From Myxococcales bacterium (GTDB taxonomy: Bacteria; Myxococcota; Bradymonadia; UBA7976; UBA1532), in the NCBI GenBank assembly GCA_020633515.1, contig JACKDM010000018.1, forward strand, positions 1 through 64,000: a stretch of 64,000 nt of DNA, written 5' to 3'. Position 1 is the first letter of the stretch. Every line of letters begins with the position of its first letter. Position numbers and translations under genes: made by a program. Positions 36,407-45,583 of this stretch are shown here, in pieces. The notes beneath the pieces are model-generated. The model saw only the letters and a program-made list of their open reading frames with translations. It was not told the origin of the DNA and did no database searches.

Positions 36407-37880
36407 TCAGGGCGCCGGCGGGGCGCGGTCCATGGCGGGCGGGGGCGGCGGGTCGCGGAGGAGGAACCAGGTGACGCCGCCGCCGATGAGCGCGGTGATG
36501 ACGAGCGCGACGAGCAGGACCTTCCAGCCGGCGACGCCGGGGGCGGGCGCGGCGGCGCCGGGCGGGGGCATGGCGATGGTGCGGGCGGCGCTGACGACGG
36601 CGCGGGCGGCGGCGACGGTGGCGGCGTCGACGGTGGCGCGGCGGGGAGGCGGCGCGCGGGGCGGGTCGGTCGCGGCGCCCGACGCGCGGCAGGGGGTCGA
36701 CGCGGCGAGCGCCGCGGAGACAGGCGGGCGCGGTCGGGCGCCTGGGTCGGCAGAGCGCGTCGGCGGCCGCGGCGTGCACCGCCGAGGGCATCGTGTCGTC
36801 GTCGCCCGGCGCGCGCGCGTCGACGAGGGTCGCGTCGGTCGCGAAGCCGAGCGCGGCGGCGTCGATCGCCTCGGTGGGGCGCGCGAAGCCGCGGCGGGCG
36901 GCGGCGGCGCGCTCGGCGTGGGCGGCGGCGTTGAAGTCGCCGCGGGCGCGGGCCTCTTCGGCGCGCAGCTCCCACTCGTCGGCGCGCAGGCGGGCGAACT
37001 CGGAGGTGGTCGACTCGGGCTGCACGACGATGCCGGCGACGGCGGCGGCGACCTGATCGGCGTCGACGGGGGGCAGGCAGGCGTCGAGCGCGGCGATGAA
37101 GGCGTCGACGTCGGGGTAGCGGTCGCCCGGCTCGTGCGCCATCGCGCGATGGATGACGGCGGCGAGCGCGTCGTCGACGGCGGGGGCGCGGGTGCGGGGG
37201 TCGGGGTACTCGCCGCGGATGATCGCGAGCACGACCTCGGCGGTGCTGCGGGCGGCGAAGGGCTTCTCGCCGGTGACGAGCTGGTAGAGCATCACCCCGA
37301 GCGCGTACTGGTCGGCGGCGGCGGTGACGCGCACCCCGCGGGCCTGCTCGGGCGGGATGTAGGCGGGCGTGCCGAGGAAGTCGCCGGTGCGGGTCAGCCC
37401 GCTGTCGTCGTCGCCGCGGGCGATGCCGAAGTCGGTGAGCTTCACCGCGCCGTCGCGGCCGAGGAGCACGTTCGCCGGCTTGATGTCGCGGTGGATGATG
37501 CCCTCGCGGTGCACGTAGGCGAGCGCCTCGGCGACCGGCCGCAGCACGAGCGCGGCGAGCTCGGGGCAGGGCACGGGCATCTTGCGCAGGAGCTGCGAGA
37601 GATCGGTCCCGTCGATGTACTCCATCACCATCGCGACCCCGCCCGTCTCTTCGAGCGGCACGACGTCGTGGATGTCGACGATGTTGGGGTGGCGCAGCCG
37701 GGCGATGATCCGGGCCTCGCGGATGAAGCGCGCCTTGACCTCGCTCTGGTCGCCGAGCTCGGGGTGGAGCTGCTTGATCGCGACGGCGCGATCGAGCATC
37801 TCGTCGTGGGCGAGGAAGATCCCCGCCATGCCCCCCTGACCCAGCGGGCGCAGGAGCCGGTACCGGTCGGCGATTCGCAT
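36407..37880 (-). CDS. Membrane-anchored Ser/Thr protein kinase (frame interrupted by one extra base)
   Basis: The kinase domain fills residues 1-280 with all catalytic features: GQGGMAG (glycine loop), VAIKQL (Lys), HRDIKPANV and LTDFGIARG. A helical region, then a linker with the pair DALCRPR, follows. The natural C-terminus, in another frame from about 36755 down to a stop at 36407, is a proline-rich segment and one membrane helix (GWKVLLVALVITALIGGG) with a short tail DPPPPPAMDRAPPAP. The total is one base over a multiple of three; dropping one T near 36752 joins the frames. Without it the frame runs on without coding signs. Activity of the kinase itself is not in doubt; anchoring depends on the repair. 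Likely phosphorylates envelope-related proteins, and is followed by uppP. Confidence 0.8.
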
Positions 37881-37972
37881 CGGAGGCGAGGTTAGCGCCG
37901 TTCGATTCGGCGGTCACCCGGTTTGCTCGCCCGGAGACGACATCGTCACCGCGGCGGCGGGGGCGGGGAGCG

Positions 37973-39535
37973 CTACTTCGCGGCGGCGCCCTTGCTCTTC
38001 CCGATCGCGCGCGCGGCGCCCTCGGGGAAGCCCTGGCGGTCGTAGCGCACGATCTCGAGCCCGAGCCCGTCGAGGCTCGCGGCGTGGGCCGCGTAGTCGC
38101 CGGCGATCACGACCCGGAACGCGTCCTTGCCGCCGTAGCTCTTCGCCGCCTCGCGGACCGCGTCGAGCTTGACCGACTCCATCTTGCCGGGCCACTGCTG
38201 CAACCACTCGGCCTCGCGGTCGTCGAGCACCAGCGTCGCGAGCTGCTCGGCGACGCCGGCCATGTTCTCGAAGCGGCCGGGGAAGCCGAGCAGGAACCCG
38301 CCGACCGCCTCGTCGCGCTCGCGATCGGCGATCGGGTTGGGGCCGACGACCGCGTCGAGCTCCTTGAACATCTCGTCGAGGCTCGCCCGCGTCGTCTCGG
38401 CCTTGACCTTGGCGAACATGCCGAAGAAGCCGGCCTGCGCCCAGCGGCTGAAGTAGGAGCGCGCGCCGTAGGTGTAGCCCTTGTCCTCGCGCAGGTTGAG
38501 GTTGAGGCGGCTGGTGAACGCGCCGCCGAGCGCGCGGTTGAGCACCTCGGCGGGGAAGTAGTCGGCCGCGGCGGTGCCCTCGGTGCGGCGCACGACCGCG
38601 ACGACCGACTGCGCCGAGCCCGGGTAGTCGACCCAGTAGACCGCGCGCTTCGCCGGCTCGCCGGTCAGCGCCCGCGGCGCGAGCACCGGCTCGCCCGACC
38701 AGTCGCCGAGCGTCGCCGCGATCGCCGCCTCGACCGCCGGGCGCTCGATCGCGCCGACGACGATCAGCGTCGCGCCCTGCGGCTGGATCGCCGCCTTGTA
38801 GCGGGCCTTGACGTCGTCGAGGCTCACCTTCTCCAGCGTCCCGCGCACCCCGCTCGCCGGCATGCCGCCGTAGCCGGTGCCGTACAGGATCTTGCGGCCC
38901 ACGACGCTCGCGCCGTACTGCGGATCGGCCTCCTCGGCGAGCATCGCGGCGAGGTGCTGGTCCTTGCGGCGCTTGAACTCCTCGGGGGTGAGCTTCGGCC
39001 GGCGCAGCACGTCGGCGAGCAGCGCGAGCGAGGGCTGCACCTTGTCGGCGAGCATGTCGAGCCCGAAGACGATCCCGTCGGTCGCCGTCGAGGCGCCGTA
39101 GTCGGTCGCGAGCCGCTGGAAAGCCTCGCCGAGCGTCAGCGCGGTGTACTCGCCGGCGCCCTCGTCGAGCAGGTCGACCATCAGCGAGGTCGCGCCCGCC
39201 TTGCCGATCGGATCGCTCGCCGCGCCGGTCGGCAGCACGAGCCGCAGCGAGACGAGCGGCGCCTGCTGCTGGCGCAGGTACCAGACCGTGATGCCGTTGT
39301 CGGTCTTCCAGGTCGTCACCGCGGGCGGCGCCCACGCGGTGCGCTCGCCGGCGGGCGTCGGCAGCCCCTTGCGATCGGGCGCCTTGGCCGCCGCGTCGGC
39401 GATCACGTTGGCCGCCTTCTCGGCCGCGCCCGCCGTCGCCGCCGGATCCTGGTCGCGCGTCTCGGGCTGGCCGCCACAGCCGAGGGTCGCCGCGCACGCG
39501 AGCGCGACGCCGAACGAAGCAGACAGCGCCTTCAT
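37973..39535 (-). CDS. M16 peptidase-like lipoprotein, non-catalytic partner
   Basis: 520 residues. An N-terminal lipoprotein signal (ALACAATLGCGG) is followed by two M16-type domains. The segment where active enzymes have HxxEH reads AGATSLMVDLLDEGAG, so the zinc site is missing. Otherwise the fold signs are intact (RREDKGYTYGARS-like LNLREDKGYTYGARSYF and YGTGYGGMPASG). This matches the inactive partner in two-gene M16 systems. The ATG overlaps the catalytic partner's stop (ATGA). Together they probably form a periplasmic/outer-membrane heterodimer that degrades peptides. Confidence 0.88.
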   Translation of the reverse strand: MKALSASFGVALACAATLGCGGQPETRDQDPAATAGAAEKAANVIADAAAKAPDRKGLPTPAGERTAWAPPAVTTWKTDNGITVWYLRQQQAPLVSLRLVLPTGAASDPIGKAGATSLMVDLLDEGAGEYTALTLGEAFQRLATDYGASTATDGIVFGLDMLADKVQPSLALLADVLRRPKLTPEEFKRRKDQHLAAMLAEEADPQYGASVVGRKILYGTGYGGMPASGVRGTLEKVSLDDVKARYKAAIQPQGATLIVVGAIERPAVEAAIAATLGDWSGEPVLAPRALTGEPAKRAVYWVDYPGSAQSVVAVVRRTEGTAAADYFPAEVLNRALGGAFTSRLNLNLREDKGYTYGARSYFSRWAQAGFFGMFAKVKAETTRASLDEMFKELDAVVGPNPIADRERDEAVGGFLLGFPGRFENMAGVAEQLATLVLDDREAEWLQQWPGKMESVKLDAVREAAKSYGGKDAFRVVIAGDYAAHAASLDGLGLEIVRYDRQGFPEGAARAIGKSKGAAAK

Positions 39536-40923
39536 CGCGCACCTCCCGTCGCCTTGCCGCCCGCGGCGGCGCCTTCGGGCGCGGGCACGATGTCGAGCCG
39601 CACCCGGTTCTCGCCGAGGTACTTCTTCGCCGCGGCCTGGATGGCGGCGGCGTCGAGCCCGGTGTAGCGGGCGAGGTCCTCGGCGAGGTAGTCCGCGCGC
39701 CCGGTCAGGTGCGCGTAGTTCGACAGGAGCTGCGCCCGGCTCAGCACGCTCTCGACGCGGCCGTAGAACGACTTGCGCCAGCCGTTGAGCGCCCGGGTCA
39801 TCTCGTCGGCGGTCGGGGGCTTCGCGATCGCGTCGGCGAGCGCGCGGTCGAGCGCCTTCTGCACGGCGTCGAGGCTCTTGCCCGGCGCGGCGGTCGCCAT
39901 CACCACGAAGAAGCCGGCGCGGCCCATCGAGACCTGGAAGGCGGCGACGTCCTTGGCGACCTTCTGCTCGTAGACGAGCGGCTGGTAGAGCCGGCTCGAC
40001 TTGCCGTCGGTCAACAGCGTCGCGAGGATGTCGAGCGCCGCGTCGCCGTCCTCGTACAGCGCCGGCGTCGGCCACGCATAGTAGATGCGCGGCAGCGGCA
40101 CGTCGTCGGTCTGCACCCGATGCTTCGCCTTGTCGAGCACCACCGGCGCGGGCTTGGGCGCCTCGGCGCGGGTCCCGGCGGGCAGGTGGCCGAAGTACTT
40201 CTGCACGAGCGCCTTGGCCTCGGCCGGGTCGAAGTCGCCGACGATGGTCACCATCGCGTTGGCCGGCGTGTAGTACTGCGCGAAGAAGCCCTTGACGTCG
40301 TCGAGCGTCGCCGCGGTCAGGTCCTCGTGGGAGCCGATCGTCGAGTGATGGTAGGGGTGCCCCTCGGGGAACAGCGACTCGAGCAGCCAGATCCAGAACA
40401 TGCCATACGGCCGGTCTTCGTAGCTCTGGCGGCGCTCGTTCTTCACCACGTCGCGCTGGTTGTCGAGCTTCTGCTGGGTCAGCACCGGGAGGAGGTTCTC
40501 CATCCGGTCCGACTCCATCCACAGCGCGAGCTCGAGGTACTCGCGGGGCACGCGCTGGTAGTAGTTGGTGCGATCGGTGTTGGTCGTGCCGTTGACCGCC
40601 GCCCCGATCGGTTCGAAGGGCTTGAAGTACTCGTCGTCGAAGTGCTGGCTGCCCTGGAACATCAGGTGTTCGAAGAGGTGGGCGAAGCCGGTGCGGCCCT
40701 TGGGCTCGTGGCCGGAGCCGACGAGGTAGCGCACCTCGACGGCGACCACCGGGAGGCGGTCGTCGCGGCTGAGCAGCACGGTGAGGCCATTGGCGAGGGT
40801 GACGGTCTCGACGTCGAGGGCGGGCACCGGGACGTCGGCCTCGTCGGCGAGCGCGGGGCCGGTGAGGAGAGGCCCGGCGAGCATCAGCGCGGCGAGCGCG
40901 CTGGCGATGGGTTTCACGCGCAC
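39532..40923 (-). CDS. M16 family zinc metallopeptidase, catalytic partner
   Basis: 463 residues. Signal peptide (LAALMLAGPLLTGPALA) then the active-site inverted zinc motif HLFEH in GRTGFAHLFEHLMFQGS; the third ligand Glu lies 70-80 residues later in NERRQSYEDRPYG. The rest has the R/Y motif (LPRIYYAWPTPA) near the second domain. Pitrilysin/insulysin-type enzymes cleave short peptides in a closed chamber. Partnered with the inactive M16 lipoprotein by a four-base overlap. The upstream gap of 101 bases to the ppa gene could carry a promoter. Confidence 0.92.
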   Translation of the reverse strand: MRVKPIASALAALMLAGPLLTGPALADEADVPVPALDVETVTLANGLTVLLSRDDRLPVVAVEVRYLVGSGHEPKGRTGFAHLFEHLMFQGSQHFDDEYFKPFEPIGAAVNGTTNTDRTNYYQRVPREYLELALWMESDRMENLLPVLTQQKLDNQRDVVKNERRQSYEDRPYGMFWIWLLESLFPEGHPYHHSTIGSHEDLTAATLDDVKGFFAQYYTPANAMVTIVGDFDPAEAKALVQKYFGHLPAGTRAEAPKPAPVVLDKAKHRVQTDDVPLPRIYYAWPTPALYEDGDAALDILATLLTDGKSSRLYQPLVYEQKVAKDVAAFQVSMGRAGFFVVMATAAPGKSLDAVQKALDRALADAIAKPPTADEMTRALNGWRKSFYGRVESVLSRAQLLSNYAHLTGRADYLAEDLARYTGLDAAAIQAAAKKYLGENRVRLDIVPAPEGAAAGGKATGGAR

Positions 40924-41024
40924 CTCCTTTGAGCGGGGGCGGGAAGTGATGGGGGTTCCCCATACCGCGCCCGGGGGGAGGCGTCAACGCCGGTCGAGCC
41001 GGCGGCTCTTCCGCGACCGGGCGG

Positions 41025-41576
41025 TCAGCGCCAGCCGCGCAGCCGGTTCTCCTCGCGGCGGTAGTCGACGAACGACTGCACCACCACCTCGCGCGCCCGC
41101 TCCACGCCCTTGAAGCCCTCGACCTCGACGCTCTTGTTCTCGAGCGCCTTGTAGTCTTCGAAGAAGCGCTGGATCTCGCGGAAGGTGTGCCGCGGGAGCT
41201 GCTCGAGATCGGTGTATTCGCGGAACGCCGGGTCGTGGATGTGCACCGCGATGATCTTGTCGTCGGCGGCGCCCTCGTCGAGCATGTGCATCACCCCGAT
41301 GGCGCGGGCCTGCATGATCGTCAGCGGCACCACCGGCTCGTTGCCGAGCACGAGCACGTCGAGCGGGTCGCCGTCGGGGCAGTACGAGCGCGGCAGGAAG
41401 CCATAGTTGGCCGGGTACATCACCGACGAGTACAGCACCCGATCGGCCCGCAGCATGCCGCTCGGCTTGTCGAGCTCGTACTTGACCTTCGAGCCCTTGG
41501 GGATCTCGATGACGACGTTGAACCCTTCGGCCACGTCGTCGGGGTTGTTGGGCAGATCGTGCCAGGGATGGGCCAT
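41025..41576 (-). CDS. ppa: Inorganic pyrophosphatase
   Basis: A 183-residue soluble family I pyrophosphatase, hydrolysing PPi to two phosphates and so pulling biosynthetic reactions forward. The signature [11 protein letters not shown] (metal-binding Asp residues) and [15 protein letters not shown] (substrate lysines, Tyr) are intact; [16 protein letters not shown] is the usual core. Length is standard. The ATG at 41576 has GGAGAG upstream. Divergent from the MazG-like gene over 73 bases that share promoter signals. Confidence 0.95.
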   Translation of the reverse strand: MAHPWHDLPNNPDDVAEGFNVVIEIPKGSKVKYELDKPSGMLRADRVLYSSVMYPANYGFLPRSYCPDGDPLDVLVLGNEPVVPLTIMQARAIGVMHMLDEGAADDKIIAVHIHDPAFREYTDLEQLPRHTFREIQRFFEDYKALENKSVEVEGFKGVERAREVVVQSFVDYRREENRLRGWR

Positions 41577-41591
41577 GGATCGCTCTCCGCT

Positions 41592-41620
41592 CTGGTCCGG
41601 GCGCGGGCGGTGGGTATCAT
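41592..41620 (+). promoter_or_regulatory. Putative promoter of the MazG-like gene
   Basis: TGGTCC (41592-41597), 17 bases, TATCAT (41615-41620). It is followed by GGAGG and an ATG at 41650. Same -10 hexamer as at 14990. On the other strand the same bases read ATGATA and may serve ppa. Confidence 0.4.
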
Positions 41621-41649
41621 GGCCGCCCCGATCGGCGCCAGGAGGGGCG

Positions 41650-41997
41650 ATGCCCGAACACGACAGCTACGCCGCCATGCTCGCGGCGGTGCAGGCCTTT
41701 CACGACAAGCACGACTTCGCGCGCAACGGCGGCGAGCGCATGGCGTTCCGCGTCGCGCTCATGGCCGAGGAGCTCGGCGAGATCTCGGCCGCGGTGACCA
41801 AGGGCAAGGGCAAGGCCGCGCTCGCCGAGGAGTGCGCCGACCTGCTCATCCTGCTGATCGGCAACGCGATCGCCGCCGACTTCGACCTCGCCGGCGCGTT
41901 CTGGACCAAGATGGACGAGCTGATGCAGCGCCCCTCGCGGGTCGTCGACGGCACGATCCGCGTCTCGCGCTTCGAAGGGCAGGACCCGGTCGACTGA
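41650..41997 (+). CDS. MazG-like nucleotide pyrophosphohydrolase
   Basis: A 115-residue all-alpha NTP pyrophosphohydrolase of the MazG-like group. The metal-binding helix pair is seen as [15 protein letters not shown] and [15 protein letters not shown], giving the ExxE...ExxD pattern. Such enzymes remove pyrophosphate from abnormal or excess nucleoside triphosphates; the exact nucleotide cannot be read. ATG at 41650 with GGAGG upstream. It stands alone between ppa (divergent) and the DUF885 gene (convergent). Confidence 0.85.
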   Translation: MPEHDSYAAMLAAVQAFHDKHDFARNGGERMAFRVALMAEELGEISAAVTKGKGKAALAEECADLLILLIGNAIAADFDLAGAFWTKMDELMQRPSRVVDGTIRVSRFEGQDPVD

Positions 41998-42005
41998 CGG
42001 GTGAA

Positions 42006-43838
42006 TCAGCGCGCCGCCGTCGCCGCGACCTCGGCCATCCACCGCTCCATCTCGCCGCGGATCACCGGCAGCGGCAGCGCGCCCATCGACAAGAGCCGGT
42101 CGTGGAACGCCCGCAAATCGAAGCGCGCCCCGAGCTTCAACTCGGCCTCGGCGCGCAGCCGGCTGATCTCCATCTGCCCGAGCTTGTACGCGAGCGCCTG
42201 CCCCGGCCACGCGATGTAGCGGTCGACCTCGTTCTGCACCTCGCCCAGGTCGTGCCCGGTGTGCCTCGCGAGGTAGTCGATCGCCTGCTGCCGGCTCCAG
42301 CCCTTCGCGTGGATCCCGGTGTCGATCACCAGCCGCGCCGCCCGCCAGATCTCGTAGGTCAGCGCCCCGAGCCGCTCGGCCGGCGTCGGGTAGAGCCCGA
42401 GCTCCCCGGCGAGCTTCTCGGCGTAGAGCGCCCAGCCCTCGACGAACGCGGTGTTCCCCATCTCCTGCATGAACCGCGGCAGCGCCTCCGCCTCGGCGGC
42501 GAGCGCGATCTGCAGGTGATGCCCCGGCACCGCCTCGTGGTGGGCGAGCGCCGGCATCTTGTAACGGAGCCGCGTCTCGGGCTGGTAGGTGTTGAGGTAG
42601 TAGTAGGCCGGCCGGCTCCCGTCGGGCGGCGCCGAGTAGTAGTAGGCCGCCGGCGACTCCGGCGCGCGGAACGCCTCGATCGCCTTCACCTCGATCGGCG
42701 TCTTCGGCAGCCGCCCGAAGGCCTCGGGCAGCTTCGCCTGCGCCCGCGCCAGCAGCGCCTCGTTGTGCGCGATCAGCGCCGCCTCGTCGGCGAAGCGCTC
42801 CTCCGGCCGCTCGCCGAGCGCGACGAGGAAGCCCTCGACGTCCGCGCCGCCGCCCATCTCGGCGACGATCGCCGCCATCTCGCCCCGGATCCGCGCGACC
42901 TCTTCGAGCCCGATCCGGTGGATCGTCTCCGCGTCGAGCGAGAGCCCCGTGTGCCGCGCGATCGCCGCCGCGTAACACGCCGCGCCATCGGGGAAGTCAC
43001 CGCCCGCCGGCAGCCCCGCGACCCCCGGCTCGGCGCGGCTCGCCGGCAGCACCTGCTCGGCGAGGAACTTTCGGTACTCGGCCAGCGCCGGCCGCACCGC
43101 CTCGACCACCGCCGCCCGCAGCTCATCGTCGAAGCCCGGATAGGGCGGCGCCGCCAGCGTCGCGACCTGCGCGCGCACCGGCGCGAGGTACGGATCGTCG
43201 TCGACCGGCGTCGCCGCGAGCCGGTCGAGCTGCTCGATCACCCGCTCCACGTTGATCCGCGCCGAGCTGCGCCCCACCGCGAGCCCTTCGCGCAGGCTCT
43301 CGGCCTGCTGCGCGAACAGCCGCGGGATCGCCCGATAGCGCGTCACCAGATCGCGCGCCCGCTGCTCGCCATCGACGACGTGGAACGCCGGCAGCTCCCC
43401 GAGCCACGACTGCGGCCCGTGGAGCTGGCTCACCACCCAGGTGTCGTAGCCGCAGCGCGCCTGCTCGTCGAAGTGCCCGTCGAGCTCCACGAGCAGCGCC
43501 GCGTGGATCACGCGATGCCGCGCGTCGAGCTCGGCCGGATCGACCTGCCGCGCCGCCCGCCGGATCCCGCCGAGGATCCGGTCATGCTCTGCCCGCGCCG
43601 CCGCCGACAGATCGGGGAGCTCATCGTCCCGATCGCGCTCGCCCAGGTACGACGCCCACGTCGGCGCCACCCGCATCGTCTCGGTCCACATCGCCGCCGC
43701 GAGCGCGCTGACCGTCGTGTCCGCCGTCACCGGCAGCCCCGTCGACTCGATCGTGTTCGGCGCGACCACCGACTCCGGCGCCGGGCTCGAACCACACCCC
43801 GCGAGCATCATCACCATCACCCCGCTCAACGTCCGCAT
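42006..43838 (-). CDS. DUF885 family lipoprotein (putative zinc peptidase)
   Basis: 610 residues. Lipoprotein signal (MRTLSGVMVMMLAGCGS) followed by a helical protein with the DUF885 motifs HHEAVPGHHLQ (zinc-binding HExxxH-like region with catalytic Glu), MGNTAFVEGWALYAE (Glu ligand) and RLVIDTGIHAKGW. These proteins resemble M3/M32-type gluzincins and some cleave short peptides. Typical of envelope lipoproteins in Myxococcota. It is divergent from glpD (148-base gap), which could hold both promoters. Confidence 0.9.
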   Translation of the reverse strand: MRTLSGVMVMMLAGCGSSPAPESVVAPNTIESTGLPVTADTTVSALAAAMWTETMRVAPTWASYLGERDRDDELPDLSAAARAEHDRILGGIRRAARQVDPAELDARHRVIHAALLVELDGHFDEQARCGYDTWVVSQLHGPQSWLGELPAFHVVDGEQRARDLVTRYRAIPRLFAQQAESLREGLAVGRSSARINVERVIEQLDRLAATPVDDDPYLAPVRAQVATLAAPPYPGFDDELRAAVVEAVRPALAEYRKFLAEQVLPASRAEPGVAGLPAGGDFPDGAACYAAAIARHTGLSLDAETIHRIGLEEVARIRGEMAAIVAEMGGGADVEGFLVALGERPEERFADEAALIAHNEALLARAQAKLPEAFGRLPKTPIEVKAIEAFRAPESPAAYYYSAPPDGSRPAYYYLNTYQPETRLRYKMPALAHHEAVPGHHLQIALAAEAEALPRFMQEMGNTAFVEGWALYAEKLAGELGLYPTPAERLGALTYEIWRAARLVIDTGIHAKGWSRQQAIDYLARHTGHDLGEVQNEVDRYIAWPGQALAYKLGQMEISRLRAEAELKLGARFDLRAFHDRLLSMGALPLPVIRGEMERWMAEVAATAAR

Positions 43839-43986
43839 CCCATCGACTCCGCGCGCTCTGTTGCGCCCGCGTCATCACCCGCCGCCCGCCCCCCGGTCAA
43901 TCCCCGATTGACGCGCCGCGTCGGGATCGGCGACCCCCTCCGCCCGCCACGCATCCCTTCGACCCGTCGTGGAGCAACCGAACTCG

Positions 43987-45570
43987 ATGGATCGCGCCGC
44001 CCACAGCGCCCGCCTCGCGCGCCCCGGCCACACCTGGGACGTCGTCGTCATCGGCGCCGGCGCCACCGGCCTCGGCGTCGCGCTCGACGCCGCCGCCCGC
44101 GGCTACGAGACCCTCTGCGTCGACCAGAGCGACTTCGCCAAGGCCACCTCGAGCCGCTCGACCAAGCTCATCCACGGCGGCGTGCGCTACCTCGAGCAAG
44201 GCGACCTCGGCCTCGTCACCGAAGCGCTCCGCGAGCGCGGCCGCCTCGTCCGAAACGCCCCCCACCTCGTCTTCCGCCGCCCCTTCGTCGTCCCGAGCTA
44301 CCGCTTCGGCAGCCGCCTCTATTACGGCGTCGGCCTCAAGCTCTACGACCGCCTCGCCGGCGCCCTCGGCCTCGGCCGCTCGATCATCCTCACCCGCGAC
44401 GAGACCCTCGCCCGCCTCCCCACCGTGCGCCGCGAGGGCCTGCGCGGCGGCGTGCTCTACTACGACGGCCAGTTCGACGACGCCCGCCTCGCGCTCGCGC
44501 TCGCCCGCACCGCCGCCGCCCGCGGCGCCACGCTCCTCAACTACGCCCGGGTCACCCGCCTCCTCCACACCGGCGAAGGCGAGGACCGCCGCCTCTTCGG
44601 CGTCGACATCCACGACCAGGAGACCGGCATCACCCGCGCCCAGCGCGCCCGCGTCGTCATCAACGCCACCGGCATCTTCGCCGACCGGATCCGCCAGCTC
44701 GACGACCGCGCCGCCGCGCCGCTCATGGCCCGCAGCCAGGGCATCCACCTCGTCTTCGACCGCGACGTGCTCCCCGGCGACACCGCCCTGCTCGTGCCCC
44801 GCACCCGCGACGGCCGCGTCATCTTCGCCGTGCCCTGGCACGGCAAGCTCCTCGTCGGCACCACCGAGACCCCCGTCGACGAGCCCACGCTCGAACCCAC
44901 CGCGCTCGAAGCCGAGGTCGAGTTCATCCTCGAGCACGTCCGCCGCTACTTCGAAGTCGCCGTCACCCGCGAGCACGTCCGCAGCGTCTTCTGCGGCATC
45001 CGCCCCCTCGTCCGCCGCGGCGCCGGCGACACCAAGAAGCTCAGCCGCACCCACCGCATCGAGGTCAGCGCGACCGGCCTCGTCAGCATCCTCGGCGGCA
45101 AGTGGACCACCTACCGCCAGATGGCCGAAGACACCGTCGACCGCGCCATCGAAGTCGCCGACCTCGACCGCCGCCCCTGCGTCACCGCCGATCTGCGCCT
45201 GCACGGCCACAGCGACGAGGTCACCGAAGCCACCGACCACCTCTCGATCCACGGCAGCGACCTCCCCGCCGTGCATGCCACCTGCGCCGAGCGCAGCGAA
45301 TGGCAGGATCTGCTCCACCCCCGCCTGCCCTACCGCCGCGGCGAAGTCATCTGGGCGGTGCGTCATGAGATGGCCCGCACCATCGACGACGTCCTCGCCC
45401 GCCGCCTCCGCGCGCTCGTGCTCGACGCCGAAGCCAGCGTCGAAGCCGCGCCCGACGTCGCGCGGCTCATGGGTGGCGTGCTCGGATGGGACGAGCGGCG
45501 GATCGCCGCGGAGCTCGATGCCTTCGCCGCGGTCGCCGATCACTACCGGGCGAGCACGGCGTTCGGGTGA
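43987..45570 (+). CDS. glpD: FAD-dependent glycerol-3-phosphate dehydrogenase
   Basis: About 527 residues. It oxidises sn-glycerol 3-phosphate to dihydroxyacetone phosphate at the inner membrane, passing electrons to quinone. Visible: FAD-binding VVVIGAGATGLGVALDAA near the N-terminus, SSRSTKLIHGGVRYLE (family signature), VPWHGKLLVGTTET and GGKWTTYRQMAEDTVD at the end of the catalytic domain, then the C-terminal cap. I use the ATG at 43987 with a GGAG about 12 bases upstream; a GTG at 43969 has no ribosome-binding site. No glpK or glpF is adjacent. Codons end in C, unlike the G-ending genes at 15-30 kb. Confidence 0.95.
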   Translation: MDRAAHSARLARPGHTWDVVVIGAGATGLGVALDAAARGYETLCVDQSDFAKATSSRSTKLIHGGVRYLEQGDLGLVTEALRERGRLVRNAPHLVFRRPFVVPSYRFGSRLYYGVGLKLYDRLAGALGLGRSIILTRDETLARLPTVRREGLRGGVLYYDGQFDDARLALALARTAAARGATLLNYARVTRLLHTGEGEDRRLFGVDIHDQETGITRAQRARVVINATGIFADRIRQLDDRAAAPLMARSQGIHLVFDRDVLPGDTALLVPRTRDGRVIFAVPWHGKLLVGTTETPVDEPTLEPTALEAEVEFILEHVRRYFEVAVTREHVRSVFCGIRPLVRRGAGDTKKLSRTHRIEVSATGLVSILGGKWTTYRQMAEDTVDRAIEVADLDRRPCVTADLRLHGHSDEVTEATDHLSIHGSDLPAVHATCAERSEWQDLLHPRLPYRRGEVIWAVRHEMARTIDDVLARRLRALVLDAEASVEAAPDVARLMGGVLGWDERRIAAELDAFAAVADHYRASTAFG

Positions 45571-45583
45571 GACAGACTCGGCG

